A stretch of DNA of 64,000 nt from Blasia pusilla (GCA_050084515.1 CM114273.1:24366001-24430000), one strand, 5' to 3'. Positions 22,627 to 34,740 are shown, counted from the stretch's first letter. Program-made: numbers and translations. Notes: a model not told the origin generated them from the letters alone.

Positions 22627-23335
22627 GATGAGATGTAGTAGACCACCTTCAAGGATAGCAGAGGACAACCTCAAGAGGTTGAAGATGAACTTTGAGGCCA
22701 CAGATAGCTTGAGAGACTTCATTGTAGTTGAGAATGTTGTATAATGAGTCGCTTGTTTATGTCTTTGCTTTTGCAATTTTTTGTATAGGAAAGTGGCGAG
22801 AGGCAGCGCTGCCCAATATTTTATATAGATTGAGTGTGGAGACAGGTTGCGCCATACTAGTGCTTTTGGGAATACCATATACCTCTCTGGTTTCTATTTT
22901 TCCAGGTTTGAGATTTTCTTTGGGAGAAATCAGAGCGGAAGCGTTGTCAAAATTTTCATAGTAGAGCAAAAAGGAACTTGCGAACCCATCAATCAAAATG
23001 TGATCGCAAACATCACTGGTAGCAGGTCGTCACTGCCAACAATGAGGGCAAAAACAACACAACAATGTCCAAATAGGAAAATATCGTCCACCGTCTGATC
23101 AATGATGGGACTCGTACGATAGCAATGACCATCGATGGCATAAGACAGACAAAATTGGCAGGCGATGACAACGAGCCGATGACGGTGTTAAGTTAGTGTA
23201 GACGGACATCTCGATATTTTGTTACTTATCATCTTGATGTTTGGATGCCATGAGTTAGCATGGGATCATGTGTGTTTGTGTGTCTGTTCGGTGACAATGA
23301 TGTATGTTGTCTAGCGATGTGTATATGTACGACAC
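22627..23335 (+). mobile_element. Further fragment of the Gypsy 3' block
   Basis: At 22,640-22,700 (GAGGACAACCTCAAGAGGTT, then TTGAGGCCAC) it resembles 20,660-20,715 of copy A. It ends with another copy of the module (GGATGCCATGAGTTAGCATG ... TGTACGACA, ending at about 23,333). The Copia inverted duplication therefore lies within or beside a second 3' remnant of the same Gypsy family. Confidence 0.5.
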
Positions 23336-24640
23336 CACAAATAATTGATGAAGTAAAATAGTCTCACATTTTCTATATAATAATTCGGCAATCTTTAAAA
23401 CAGCATCGCTTCCCAGAATATTACATGCATCCCAAGCAACAAAAATTATTTTTGGTTGTGAAGATATTGTCCGCCTTTTTTCTTACATGTATCTACCCGT
23501 AAGAGAAAATCTTCCAACTATAGCATTATTGCAGGATGCCTCTTCCATTTTCAAACTCCTCCAATGTTGACACTTGGCTCCCCCATCCAATGGAATGGCT
23601 TGCTCTTTCTTAGCCAATCTCTCTCTTATTGGCCAAGATAGCTCAAATTACATCATTAAATTACTCAGCAATCACTAGTGGGCTCCTTGTGCCATGCATA
23701 GGAGTGAAGGGATTAATCATGTTGCACACAAAAACTTTTGTTTGCTGTCCGTGGAGGGGAAAACATTTTCTTGCTGCAAGGTTGCCACATGTTAAAAAAA
23801 ATGATTTGCAAATAAGAAAGCACTCTCAACAATAAATATAGATGGGTAATTTTGACCAGTGGCTAGAAAAGTTGTAACTTATGCATTGGTGAGAAAAGTT
23901 GTAACTCCTACTTAAAGGAGTCCGAGACTCATTTGAAGTCCAAGAGATCTCTATGAGTGCCGAGTTTTCTATGCCGGAAATCCATTTCATATGTCGTCAT
24001 GAGAGAAAAGATACCAGCAAGGGATTAGAACCACCTTGCCCTATGATGCAGACGGCTTTGCAAGCAAGTAATTGCACTCAAGAAGACGACTACATAGACA
24101 ATAGGACAGACGCTTTCTGCAGGACAAAGTCCTTCCAAAAACTCAATCTTCCCATTGATTGATATACCATTGACGGATTGCAACTCTTTTATTGCACAAT
24201 ACACAAAACAAGTGGTAATTTCAACCTCTACAGCTTCCATCCTAGGTCTTCTCATCTACCGCAATCCCTCCTTTTGTTGGATTCGTGCAAACTTGTTTTG
24301 TTCCTTTTGTTCTCTCATTGACTACCATGGATGATGCTCTAAGTTCTTGCCGTCCATTCTGTTAGGTCACTGATTGAGCAAGTTTATCCAAATCCATCAA
24401 GATCTCGATCTCAGCAATAGAAAAGTGCCTTGAGATTCTCTCCTTCTGGTTGGAATCCTTCAATTAACTCAATCAAAATATCCTCCAATCCAACCAACTA
24501 CTCGTGCAAGAAATCGAATCAAACCCAGGAGCTCTCAGAATTGTTGGGGAAGAAGAAGCGCAAAGTTAAGCACTCTATTTTGCATATGTTCGTGTCACTC
24601 TAATGGATCATCTGCTTTAGGAGTGGGTCCCATCGACACT
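23336..24640. other. No gene recognised
   Basis: Low-complexity and unassigned DNA. A 76-residue minus frame (24,025-24,255; VEVEITTCFVYCAIKELQSV) has no family I recognise. Part of this could be the 5' end of the Harbinger element. Confidence 0.35.
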
Positions 24641-24680
24641 CTCTCGGCCTGGTCGCAGGCGTAGGGTCGCTGCGACCCTG

Positions 24681-24714
24681 TCGGATAGCAAGGCATTTTT
24701 GCCTTGCTATCCGA
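24681..24714. repeat. Perfect hairpin, 15-bp arms
   Basis: TCGGATAGCAAGGCA at 24,681-24,695 pairs with its exact reverse complement at 24,700-24,714 across a TTTT loop. A second small palindrome, GGGTCG-CTG-CGACCC, lies just before it. It stands upstream of the Harbinger transposase and may be subterminal to that element. Confidence 0.6.
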
Positions 24715-25123
24715 TTACGGTTAAATACACAGAACCGGTTACTCACGGACGTTCTTCCCCCAATTCCGTTATTCCCTTAATTTCCGTTGTTCCTAACTCT
24801 GTTATGAACGGAAAGAGACAGAGGCTAGAAATAGCATCCTTCTCTCCTCTCTTGACTCATTCTCTTCGCTCGACTTCATTCTCTCGTATCTCTTTCGATA
24901 ACATTCTATCTCACTGTCTCTTCACAGAAGCTCCTTTTGTTTTCATCTTTCCATGTTTTTATTCTATTGATATCATTTTTTTTATTTTCTTTCATCTCTC
25001 CAAATGTTGTGCACATTTACCATGGCAAAATTTTTTTAGTTGTGTATATGCCCATTTTCTTTCAATACTCTCCCATTTCTTGTAGTGGTTCATCAAACGA
25101 TTTTCTTTTTATCATCATTGCAT

Positions 25124-26390
25124 ATGGATTTTCAGAGTGACGACCCCCTCGAAATGTTAGAATGGATTTATTTCATTCTTTTGATAGTAAGGCAATACAT
25201 CTTTCATAGGAGAACTAGATCTAGGATGTTACATTTCAACTCTCATATTCTTATGTACTTCCATTTGAAGAGTCATGCGAGTGCTTTGTCGCGGTCCATT
25301 TCATGTCCTTGGTATATTCAACCAAGGTCAATAGGGTTTACAAGCCTTGCCATTGATCATAGTATATTGAGTAGGGAAAATCCTGCACGTTTTAAAGAAT
25401 TCTTCCGTGTAAGTGTGACTACATTTGACTACATTTGCGATCTATTAAGGAGACAACTGATCACAAAACCTCCATGATCATTACGCTCCTTATCTTATAG
25501 ATTTTTGAGTGTTGAAAGGCAAGTTGCTATCACTTTACGCCGTCTTGGTATGGGGGATCAACTATTGGAAATTGGTGAGCTCTTTGGCATCATAAAGTTG
25601 ACTACACTGCGCATTGTTGGTAGAGTCATCGAAGCACTCGTACAAGTGGCTCATGGGGCAGTGAGGTGGCCTACAAGAGAAAGAATGGAGAGAGTTAAAG
25701 TTGGATTCAAAGCACAACATGGATTTCTGAATTGTTGCGGTGCTATTGATGGAACGTATTTTCTCCTTGAACTACCATCTGGTTCAAATTCCACATCATG
25801 GTATAGCCACAAGAATAAATGTTATGCTTGTGCCATGCAAGAAATCATGGATTCTGAATTAAGATTTCTAGATATCTTTGGAGCATACCTGGTTGTGTTC
25901 ATGACACTCGACTTTCTACAAATTAGCAAGTTCATCTACAAGCGTTCTTACGGGTCCCAAACTTCCACTTAGAAATGGCAGCACAATTCAAGAGTACATT
26001 ATCGGTGATGCAAGATATCCACTCTTACCTTGGATCATGGTTCCATATCCAGAAGAAATTGGGAGAAAAGAGTCTTGGAACCATCTTCACTCTTCTATGC
26101 GCATGTGTGTAGAAAGGGCATTTGGACGACTCAAAGGTTCATGGCGAATTCTCAACCGAATTATTTATCATCCAAACTTGGATAGATTATCAGACATGAT
26201 ATTTTCTTGTTGTATCCTCCACAACATCATGATCGATAGGCGTGACCATGCTCCAGATAGACTCATCAACCTTACAAGTACAACAAGACCTCTTCCACTA
26301 GGGTTCATGAGCTTCATCCCCAATAATGAGGTTACAAATGATGGAAAGGAAAACAGAGATGGACTTCTAGACCTCAGAGTGCCACAATGA
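25124..26390 (+). pseudogene. PIF/Harbinger transposase (DDE, broken)
   Basis: This DDE nuclease mobilises PIF/Harbinger elements together with a Myb/SANT-like partner. The N-terminus starts around MDFQSDDPLEMLEW (25,124). RENPARFKEFFRVS and RQVAITLRRLGMGDQLLEIG form the helix-turn-helix region. First catalytic Asp: NCCGAIDGTYFLLELP (25,733-25,780). Second Asp: PGCVHDTR, read in a shifted frame near 25,890. Glu: VERAFGRLKGSWRIL (26,113-26,157), then CCILHNIMID. A stop at about 25,473 and frameshifts near 25,880 and 25,970 make it a pseudogene. The minus-strand Myb-like gene is convergent, as usual in this superfamily. Confidence 0.88.
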
Positions 26391-26457
26391 TTGTAATATC
26401 CCATCTTTTCAATAAAGTATTATCATGTATAAAACTTGTCATGGTGCTTATCTCTGC

Positions 26458-26910
26458 TTACATGGTGCTTGCTTTCTTAGCAAGGAACATTACTATGGCA
26501 TCACTAAGTTTCTCAAAAGCATTTGCTTCTTGTTGGTATATGCGTCTATCTTCCCGCCATTCATGACGATCTTCCCTCATAGTATCCATCAATGCTTTAC
26601 TTGATACTGTCAAGGCTTGGGCTATAGTACCACCCGTAGAGCTCTTGCGTCGCTTTCCTTGAATCCCATCTCCAAAGCTTGTCCTCCTCTTTGGGATATA
26701 TGGAGAAGGGGAATGCTCCAAGTGTGGATCATTCTTTGTAGTAGTCACTAAAAAAGAGTCCATGCCAATGTCATGAGAAATATGAAATTCAATGATACAA
26801 ATATGAAGAACATTATTGTGCACATGTAATGCATACTAGTGGGAGAAGATGCCCCAAGTGGTGTAGACGGATTTTTAATTTCACTCGCCATATCTGCTGC
26901 ATGAACAAGA
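26458..26910 (-). pseudogene. Harbinger Myb/SANT-like protein, C-terminal exon
   Basis: After an acceptor TTCATGCAG near 26,905 the reading ADMASEIKNPSTPLGASSPT starts. It continues after a frame change as SPSPYIPKRRTSFGDGIQGK, SSKALMDTMREDRHEW and ANAFEKLSDAIVMFL, ending at 26,458. This charged, Ala/Glu-rich tail follows the Myb/SANT domain in PIF/Harbinger partner proteins. The matching N-terminal half lies 22.5 kb away at 49,466-49,911 on the same strand, separated by Gypsy copy B. Confidence 0.72.
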
Positions 26911-27070
26911 GAAAAGTAAATGAGATAGTTGTCGTTCGCATACATATCGCTACACAACATACATCGCTGGTCACATCTACACCACACAATACTGATCTTC
27001 CCCACACACCGGTAGATCTAGAGATGTACAAAAATCAACTCATACATATATATGGAGATCATACAACTAC

Positions 27071-27499
27071 AAATAAAGAATAGTAAAAATGTCACACCAC
27101 CCGGCCTAAAACTCCACTCCTCAATCAACATTGGCATATCAAGCCTCGTCTAACCTCCGCTATCAAGGAATCCGGAGGCTAGCACCCTAGTCCTATCTCA
27201 CACACATACAAGAGAGGTGCTCCAACGACCCAACATGAGAAAGATGGCTTGGGAAAGCCATCTTCCTCCCTTATATAGGGTTGGGAAGAGCCAAAAGGTT
27301 CTTCCCTTAAAAATAGCTATCCTCTTGGTAACCTACGCACATAGGTTACCAAGGGCTGGTGACTTGGTCAACAAGTCACCTAGCTGTGAAAGACCTCAAC
27401 AAGAAAGTTGTCAAAAATGACGTTCCTGACACAACGGACCTATCCTCAACCTCACCCGATATCGTGGGACAAAGTTACACTCAAGATAGTCCGCTGGCT
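27071..27499 (-). repeat. 3' LTR of copy B
   Basis: Matches 49,037-49,465 along its whole length (for example CAACATGAGAAAGATGGCTT; CTGACACAACGGACCTATCC; CAAGATAGTCCGCTGG). On the minus strand it holds a TATA box (CCCTATATAAGGG, 27,268-27,280), marking it as a promoter-bearing LTR. Divergence from the 5' LTR is obvious by eye, so the insertion is not recent. Confidence 0.82.
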
Positions 27500-27975
27500 C
27501 CTACGCCCTATCTGTCTGCGCATACACATCATTACACAACATACATCATCGCTGTCACCGAACACACACAAACACGCACAATCCCATGCTAACTCATGGC
27601 ATCCAAACAACAAAACAAGAAGTACTAAAATATCTCCAATCAAAGTAAGATCCAATCTCTCTCTACACCATCTCACACCATAGCTCTCAAAGGTGTGCAC
27701 TCTCTCTCATGTCAAACCAAACCCACTCTCCTAATGAGAGGCTTGGGTTACACTTACAAGGCAAGGGACCATAGCTCCGCCGCCTTATGTCAAGAGGTTC
27801 AACAAAGAGAGAATGAGCTCTCAAGCTCTATCTCTTTGAGTATACCCCTCCCCTCTCCCAAGCTCTCTCCATGGTAACCTATTCTCCCAAGTCATCTCCT
27901 TGACTCTTGACGTGATGTAGGAGTTCAAGGTCCACTTACCAAAAATATCAAGTTGATCATATACTCAAAATAGTA
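27500..27975 (-). repeat. 3' subterminal block of copy B
   Basis: Reverse complement of copy A 20,770-21,246, including the GAACCTCTTGACATAAGGCG stretch and the 120-bp module. A purine-rich run (AGATAGGGCGTAGGAG on the minus strand) directly precedes the LTR and could be the polypurine tract. Confidence 0.65.
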
Positions 27976-28023
27976 CTTACTTAAATAGTAAGTTCCTCAA
28001 GTATGGCAAGAGAGTAGTACAGA

Positions 28024-28084
28024 CGATGAAGAGAGGATTGCGCAAGTATGGCTGTGAGCCATACTTGCGCAATCCTCTCTTCAT
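28024..28084. repeat. Perfect long palindrome within the integrase remnant
   Basis: The arm starting GATGAAGAGAGGATTGCGCA at about 28,025 and its exact reverse complement ending at about 28,084 flank a 3-bp centre. Each arm is about 28-30 bp. The plus-strand arm reads TMKRGLRKYG, the same integrase peptide that the minus-strand gene reaches at this point, so the end of the integrase segment is joined head-to-head to an inverted copy of itself. Confidence 0.85.
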
Positions 28085-29160
28085 CGCCTCAGACGCTTCT
28101 CTCCGCCAACCCATCCGCCTCAAGATGATCTCTGGACGTGGTGCGGTGATCTATCAGTCCCTGATCACACAAGGCCTGAAACTCGCCCCTGAACTTGGTA
28201 CCCTGGTCAGTCAACACCTCCGCCGGTGCACCAAAGTGACTAAGCACACGATCTAGAAACGCATAAGCTATTCCCTCGCTCGCCTTGTCCGGTAGTGCCA
28301 CCAACTCTATCCACTTGGAGAAATGCTCCACCATGACCAACACATATTTGTGATGACGCCCCGTCAATGGCAAAGGTCCCCCAAAGTCTAAACTCTACCG
28401 ATAACCTAAACCCATAATTGGCAAAGGATGTAACTGCAGAGTGCAAGCATTGAAGGATGCTTGCACTTTCTCATATATCATACATCTGGCCATAAACTGC
28501 TATACCCCAGTATGCATGCCGCGCCACCAATACTGAACTTGGAGTAAGATGTAATTACGCTTTACTCCAAAATGCCCCAACTCCTCATGGGCATGTCGCA
28601 CTACACGTACTCGCTGGGAAGGATGAGGTACCACTTGTATCCTACCATCTCCCCATACCCGCAAAATATGAGTCCCCTCCCACCTGAACCTCCTGGCTCG
28701 CTGTAGGATCCGATCCCGCTCCCTAGCACTCATTGTGCTCGCTATGACGCCACTTCGCAAGAACTCCACAACCTCCACGTCGTCATGGATATCACGACCA
28801 CCAGTCGCCTCCTCACTGACCTCCGGATCCAAAGACTCATCATCCAACCCCACCACTGGAGTCATCACCTGTGGCTGACCTACCATAGTCAACCAACAAA
28901 GATAGGCAGATGCATGCCACCCGGGCACCATCTCCTCATCACTCTCTCCGTGCCATCAAGCTCCTGTGTCATCTCTCTGGCTCAAACATGGGTTATGACT
29001 CAACCCATCTACATCTGGTTCAGCCGACCTGGCTTATGAACCACCTCAAACTCATACTCCTATAGTAATGAAGCCCACCTGGCAAGCTTTCCCGTAAGCT
29101 TGTCGGACTCCATCAACCACCTCACGGCTGATGATCAGTGATAAGTGTGAAAGGGTTGTT
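28050..29160 (-). pseudogene. RNase H end and integrase of copy B (truncated)
   Basis: From 29,160 the minus strand reads the end of RNase H (WLMESDKLTGKLARWA). Then comes an open frame at 28,931-28,500 with the H2C2 zinc domain (HAHEELGHFGVKRNYILLQV, YWWRGMHTG). The catalytic core is at 28,373-28,089 (PLTGRHHKYVLVMVEHFSKW, VLTDQGTKFRGEF with the second Asp, HLEADGLAERSV with the Glu). The sequence stops at KRGLRKYG in the palindrome. The integrase C-terminus and PHD-like tail found in copy A are missing. Confidence 0.87.
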
Positions 29161-29170
29161 CAATAAATAG
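29161..29170. repeat. Left target-site duplication of the MULE
   Basis: CAATAAATAG directly precedes the inserted element. The same ten bases follow it at 41,815-41,824. Joining the two flanks restores continuous Gypsy RNase H sequence that aligns with copy A near 18,508-18,530 (TTATTTATTCGGCAACCCC). Confidence 0.9.
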
Positions 29171-29593
29171 GAGGTGCGGTAAGAGGATAGGAAGAGGGAA
29201 GAGAGAGAGGAAGAGTGGAAGAGAGGGAGAGAGGAGAGAGGAAACTACCTTCAACCGAAAGAGATAATTGTTTTTGAAGAAAGTTTCCGTCGGGTTGAAG
29301 AGAGGAAACTTTTTGTGTGAATTTTTTTGCACTTTTCTTCTCAGTTCTTAAGCACTCCCATAGTTTTTCTTTCCTCTTCCACATTTTGGAAATCCATTTG
29401 AGTCCGAGGAATTGCAAATTGCACAAAATTTAGAAAATTGAAAAATCAGTGGAATCATAAGTGTGGAACCAATCACTTTTTCCGTCCAAGGTCTGGAAAA
29501 AATCTATCATTTGCCCTGGGAAAAATAGAGTTGAAGCTCAAAGTGAAGGTTCTGGAAAAATGAAAGTACAATCTAAAACCTCATTTTGCATCC

Positions 29594-32500
29594 TCAAATT
29601 GGTTTGTTTAAAATACTTCGCACTTCTTTGAGGGACATAATTAGTTGGTGGATTCCTACTCCTACCTCCGACTCTCTTAAAACTACAAGCAACACATAGT
29701 ACATGTGCTTACAAGGGAAATACCTTTTTCCACTTGTCTCTCTTTGGACAAAATCATCACATGAACATGTGGGAAAGCAATAGATGTGCACCACATACAC
29801 CCCTGTGACACTTGAATTTACAGTGTTGTTCATGATCCAATACATCCTTCCTATTCCATTGCCATTGTGGACATCTTTTGTGGCGATGATCTCCATTTTT
29901 GCCTCTAGAGCTGATGCAATTCGCTTTGCTCTCTCCACCGTTGGCCTACACATTCTGTTTCTCTTCACCCCATTTCTAGACTCAAACAGAAATAGTGGAT
30001 TGAGATCATCCACCTTCTCCAGATACATGTTGACATCAATCTTGGGTTGAATAAAAAATGCAAAGGTCTCTCTAATGCAAACATGCTCCGAACTTCCTCC
30101 GTCTACGAGTCTGAAACTGGCACTTGTAAGATTGTCCACTTCGTCTTGAGTGCAATTCGTACCTATGGCGATGGACCTAATCGTGGGGGTATTCCCGGAG
30201 CTCCAATGGCAACCGGATAAGACTTCCGGAAAGCGCAAGGTTTATTTGGGCAGAAGAAGTACTTCAATTGATCCCCGGTCCTCGTGAAACGATCAAAGGT
30301 TTTGAGTCCCCTAAAACCTAGGTAGTGGTCGTCCAGTCCTTGTATAGTTCTTATTTAGGAAAGTGCCGCATGCTCTCCTAATGCCATCAAATCCTGCCCT
30401 GCAAGTGGGTCCACATCCGGGGTTGCTCCGAGATATATGCCACCGTTTCAGGTTGCAATCCACCTCCATGACCGGAATCCCATATTGTTGAACCACCCCA
30501 ACGACCGGATGTTGCAAACTTCCAGCAACGGAGGGCTTTTGAAATAAAACATTCACTGATTTTGGAGAAGTTACTCCATCACGGATTTGGGAGCAGTCCG
30601 AGGTCCCCCAATACCTGGACGGCGTAATTTCCTCATCCAAATCAATCACCGGATTCGTTCCTCGATGCTGCCTCTTCATCTGCCTGAAGTCAAGATACTT
30701 ATCTGGTCTCCACGAGTCTCGCTCGGACTACTCTACCACCATATGTATGGGACGTCTTGAAACCCGCCCACGAATATCCCCACCAATGTGTATGTCTTAC
30801 TCGGGGGGAGGTTGTGCTACGTACCGGTTGAAGGCTTCCACATAGAGTTTTTAATCACCAGATCTTACAACTGCCCTGACATAGAGCTCGTAGATCAAAG
30901 GCCCCCTTCCTTTTGTTATGCCTTTTGTGAGGAAGATATGGGATGCTCCAGACTATAGCATTGCTCTTGCCTGGTCTTGTTGGCATGCCTCCATGAGTGA
31001 AATTTGTTGGCATGCTTGTGACGACCTCCAAGAGGAATGAACACTTTCTGCTCCACTTGTGTTGGGGAAGGGGGCATTTTCATGAATGTTCAATCCCTAC
31101 AACGACGGCAATGTGAGAAGGGAACAAAAATAGCTCATAAGTCAAAGAAATAAGCTACCTGTTAGAACCCGACGGGTTGCAAGGCCGAGGCATCCTATGA
31201 ACGACTCTGCGACCCGTCGGATCGTGACGTGTTGCAACACCCAAGAACCACCTACTGCAACCCGTCCGATTCCGACGGGTTGCAAGAACCTTTGGCCACT
31301 CCGGACTGGGCTCCAAGTGCAAGTAATCCGAAACCCATCCGGATCAAACTATTTGCGGGCCTTGTATACATGCAACTTTCAGACTTGTATACGGGTTGCA
31401 CCAAAATTCTTGATGCAACCCGTCGGTTTTCGACTGGTTGCACACTCAGGCAACCCGTCCGTTTCTGACGGGTTGCACACTCGGGCAATCCGTCTGTTTC
31501 CAACGGGTTGCACACTCGGGCAACCTGTCGCATCCGACAAGTTGCTTAGTTTCTTCGGTTTGAAATCCTATAGTTCCCACGCTTCTCAACTTGAGCTGCA
31601 ACTTTTCAAACAATTCTCAGCGTGAGCTTGATAAGACGAAATAGTGAAATCACCTGCCGCATGAAGTTTCCCCATTGTCTCATACGTACAATCCACCAAC
31701 TCAGCCAAGAGCACAACTCTTTGTACTTCCCCTCAATGCATGCTTCCTCCACCACCCATGAAGTTCTTCTTGGCATTCCATGGCCTGTTTCAACGTTTTG
31801 CTGTCCTTGCAGCGTTGGAGTAGAATGACATGCTTTGTCCTCTTATTCTCCTTGATGCAAGATTTGGTGTATCGGGTCACAGACTGTTGCCAATGGAAAG
31901 CATCCGACCTTTCCCTCTCCGGTTGAACCTCTCCACCCCAGAACACTTCCCTGATAGTAATCCACCCAGGTTGTGCATTGTCCGCCATGAACCCATAAAT
32001 TTTTGGAGGTGGCCTTTTGTTTTCCTTCACCACCTCCAATAAGAGTAACCAACACATCTTCAAACTGCCAACGTCTTCTGCTTTTACTTCACAGAAAAAT
32101 ATAGTTTTGAGTCCCTTCTCCACATGGTCATAAACGTGAGCACTCATTGTCAACCATCCGTTTAGCACTCAATAGCAAATATCAAAGCTTACCCAACTGC
32201 CGTAAAGATCTTCTCCTTCCCTCATTCGATCTATAAGATCAAGGCCACTCGACGGACCTGTTGTTGACATTTTGAAGACATAGGCCCTGGATCCTTTGCC
32301 TCCCTGGCCCATGAACTACCATCTCTGAATGAATGGAAATCTGCAGTTGGCCTTGATTTTGGCAATGGCATCCTTTCAGCCGTCTTTCCATCCAGTACCC
32401 GTATTTGAAGCAGCAAATTCCGGAAGCATTCAAGATCAGCGAGAAATGCGAGATTTTCCCAGAGTTATTTCTCCTCAGCAGCCGTGATCTCGCTCTGTCC

Positions 32501-33426
32501 AAGGATTCCAAGCAATTGTTCACAAGTTTGTGATGCTGTTGTGAGCTTGATCACTCCGAGCTTTGAACCCGGAGAGTTTCTGTAGGCCTCAGCCACTTTC
32601 TTCGCCACATCCTCCTTGATGTGTCTCTGAATTGCATCAGTCAAAGGATGAGTGTGGGAGCCAACATGAACTGCCAGCCTTGTGTACTCTGACGTGGAAC
32701 CCAAGTCGTGGACAATGAAAAATATGTATGCAGGACACGATCCAACGCAGAAAGGGGATGCCTGACAATGAGGATATCGATGGCTTCCCGGCGGTATGGT
32801 GGCATCGACCTCATATGGAGTTTCTGCATTCTTGGGGGGAATTGCGACGTATTGACCAGCCCGTTGCGCTCTAGATACGGGCATGCTGGACTTCTACACT
32901 CCAAGGCTCCAATGCATTGTCGGCGGGAGACAATCCAAGGACCATGTGGAATTGAAGCACTAGTCCGTTGAAGCTTGCACCATCGATGACAATCAGACTT
33001 TCTGTCCATACCCTTCAAGCATCCTCCATCTTTCTTTTGAGCAGGAGCAGCAAGTGGAGGCAACTCAAAAATGCAATTACCATCGTACGTGGGCGGCAGC
33101 TCGTCGACAAGAATGTGCTTGAACATTTTCAAGGCCAGAGAAAATAGCAAACTATTTCGTGATACTCGCAAGAGGAACGAGTAGGCGGACAGAGGGCCAC
33201 GTTGGTGTCCGACAGATCCATTGAGGTTGACGACATCCGGAATGTCTTCAGGAAGTACAACATTGTTACGAGCGTGTGAAGTTGGAGTTGATGCTGGATC
33301 TATTGAGGTAGGAGTTGCAAACGTAGAGCTCGGTGCACTAGGAAATTCTCGACCGTCTACTTGGGAAACATAGGATTTGAGAGCCAAGCCGTAAACTCTA
33401 TATTGACCATTTGCTAGAGGTAGCAA
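29594..33426 (-). pseudogene. Mutator-like transposase (FLYWCH-like N-terminus, MULE DDE core, SWIM finger), exons/frames broken
   Basis: Reading 5' to 3' on the minus strand. 33,426-32,640 has a Cys/His-rich DNA-binding region (GGCLKGMDRKSDCHRW, QCIGALECRSPACPYLERNG). 32,884-32,465 holds AYIFFIVHDLGSTSEYTRLA then HVGSHTHPL, a FLYWCH/WRKY-GCM1-type ending, followed by the core at 32,168-31,701. The core shows GFMADNAQPGWITIREVFWG (catalytic Asp region) and ERERSDAFHWQQSVTRYTK, matching the DNA-x-x-A-W-x-x-I-R and FHW-x-QS pattern of plant MULE transposases. 30,238-29,594 ends with a SWIM zinc finger (CSCDDFVQRETS, then PCKHMYYVLL). Frame changes between segments could be introns or lesions. 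Palindrome array 1 lies between core and C-terminus, suggesting an intron there. Confidence 0.75.
31171..31545. repeat. Palindrome array 1 (about 7-8 copies)
   Basis: Copies of the arm GCAACCCGTCGGA facing its reverse complement lie at about 31,171 (half), 31,209, 31,257, 31,414, 31,450, 31,485 and 31,520. The last four are spaced about 35 bp apart. The array falls between the transposase core and its SWIM-containing C-terminus. Confidence 0.88.
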
Positions 33427-33856
33427 ACTCTATACTTTACGGTTTGCAATCACTGGCTGGACTGTCTCACCTATTATGTCCTCCGTACCGTCCACCCTAA
33501 CATCCTTGGATACAAAGATGGTTCTAATTTGGAGAAGAAATCGAACTGAGAGAAAATTTTCATCCACTGGTATGAAAGACTCACGAGCTTGCGGTCAAAT
33601 GATTTCTGATTGAGGAAGGGCCGCTAGATGACTGCCACAAGTGAGCTTCACATAATTATCCATTCCTAGAAGATTCCACCGGGAGGAGACTGAGAATAAG
33701 AATGAGGATAAAAATCGGAATGGGTATGAGAATGAGAATGTTTAATTTAAAGTGAATAGAGACTCAGATTCTCTTGACAGAATATGAATGACAAGATGAA
33801 TTTTGGTAGGTGAGATTGTCTGACATGATGGATTCAATTCTGTTCCAACCTCTCAA

Positions 33857-34663
33857 AGTCCGATGGGTTGCAGAATTTGGGAATCAGAGACGTGGGTTGC
33901 GAAGCACCCAATTCTATTTTTTGTTTCCGTGTCCCAATGCAAGTTGTAACCCGTCGGAGTCCGTTGGGTTGGTACCCCACTCCTGCCGTCCAATTGTCTT
34001 TTGAGTCGATTTTGCTAGCATCAAACACGAGACATCGCTTGCATTTGCTAAGGCATCCAATCGTTGGGGACTTTTGCGGGATTGTCCAACTCAGGCTAGA
34101 TCTTGTGACCCGTGGGATTGCTAAGGGTTGCCTCGGAACTATGCGTTGTGGCATTATAATCCGAGGGATAGAAAAGCGTGCAACCTGTCGCTAACCGACG
34201 GGTTGCCCTAGTTCCTGCCTATTTCCCCAAGATAAGGGAAGCGTGCAACTCGTCGGATTCGGACGGGTTACGCAAGTGTCTCACCTTGTAACGCTTACAA
34301 GAAGGAAGCGTGCAACCCGTTGGCTTCCGACGAGTTGAGCGGGTGCCCCGCCTTCTTGCCCAAAGACGGCGGAGGCGCGCATCCCGTCGGCCTCAGACGG
34401 GTTGCGCAAGTGCCCCGCCTTGTAACGCTTACATGAAGGAAGCGTGCAACCCTTTGGCCTCCGACGAGTTGCGCGGGTGCCCCACCTTGTTATCCCAAGA
34501 CCCGTGCAACGCCCCGGTCTCCGACGGGTTGCGCGGGTACTTCGCATTGTCGCCCAAGGACAGCGGAGGCGTGCAACCTGTCGGTCTCCGATGGGTTGCT
34601 AGGATGGACAGATGCCTGGAACCCGTGGGAAGCGTGCAACCCGTCGAAGCCGTTGGATTGGTG
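33857..34663. repeat. Palindrome array 2 (about 10-11 copies, about 65 bp period)
   Basis: Copies at about 33,857 (half), 33,945, 34,181, 34,245, 34,312, 34,379, 34,447, 34,506, 34,574 and 34,637. The last eight are 59-68 bp apart, and the spacers themselves are related (GCGCAAGTGCCCCGCCTTGT). The unit is thus a minisatellite of about 65 bp built around the palindrome. Confidence 0.9.
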
Positions 34664-34740
34664 GTTTTCACGTCCAGACTTCCATAACGGCCGACATGTC
34701 ACCATCGGAATGACGATGCAACCCAACGGTCAGCCCAACA

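Noticed and set aside
31252-31533. Open frames rich in repeated CNP-x-E-x-DGL peptides (also 34,281-34,726 and 38,957-39,196)
   Set aside because: They are translations of the 27-bp palindrome arrays and have no independent coding support.
34181-34663. Regularly spaced palindromic repeats that look like a CRISPR array
   Set aside because: The host is a eukaryote, the spacers are themselves related, copies are imperfect and scattered over 10 kb including introns, and no cas genes are present.
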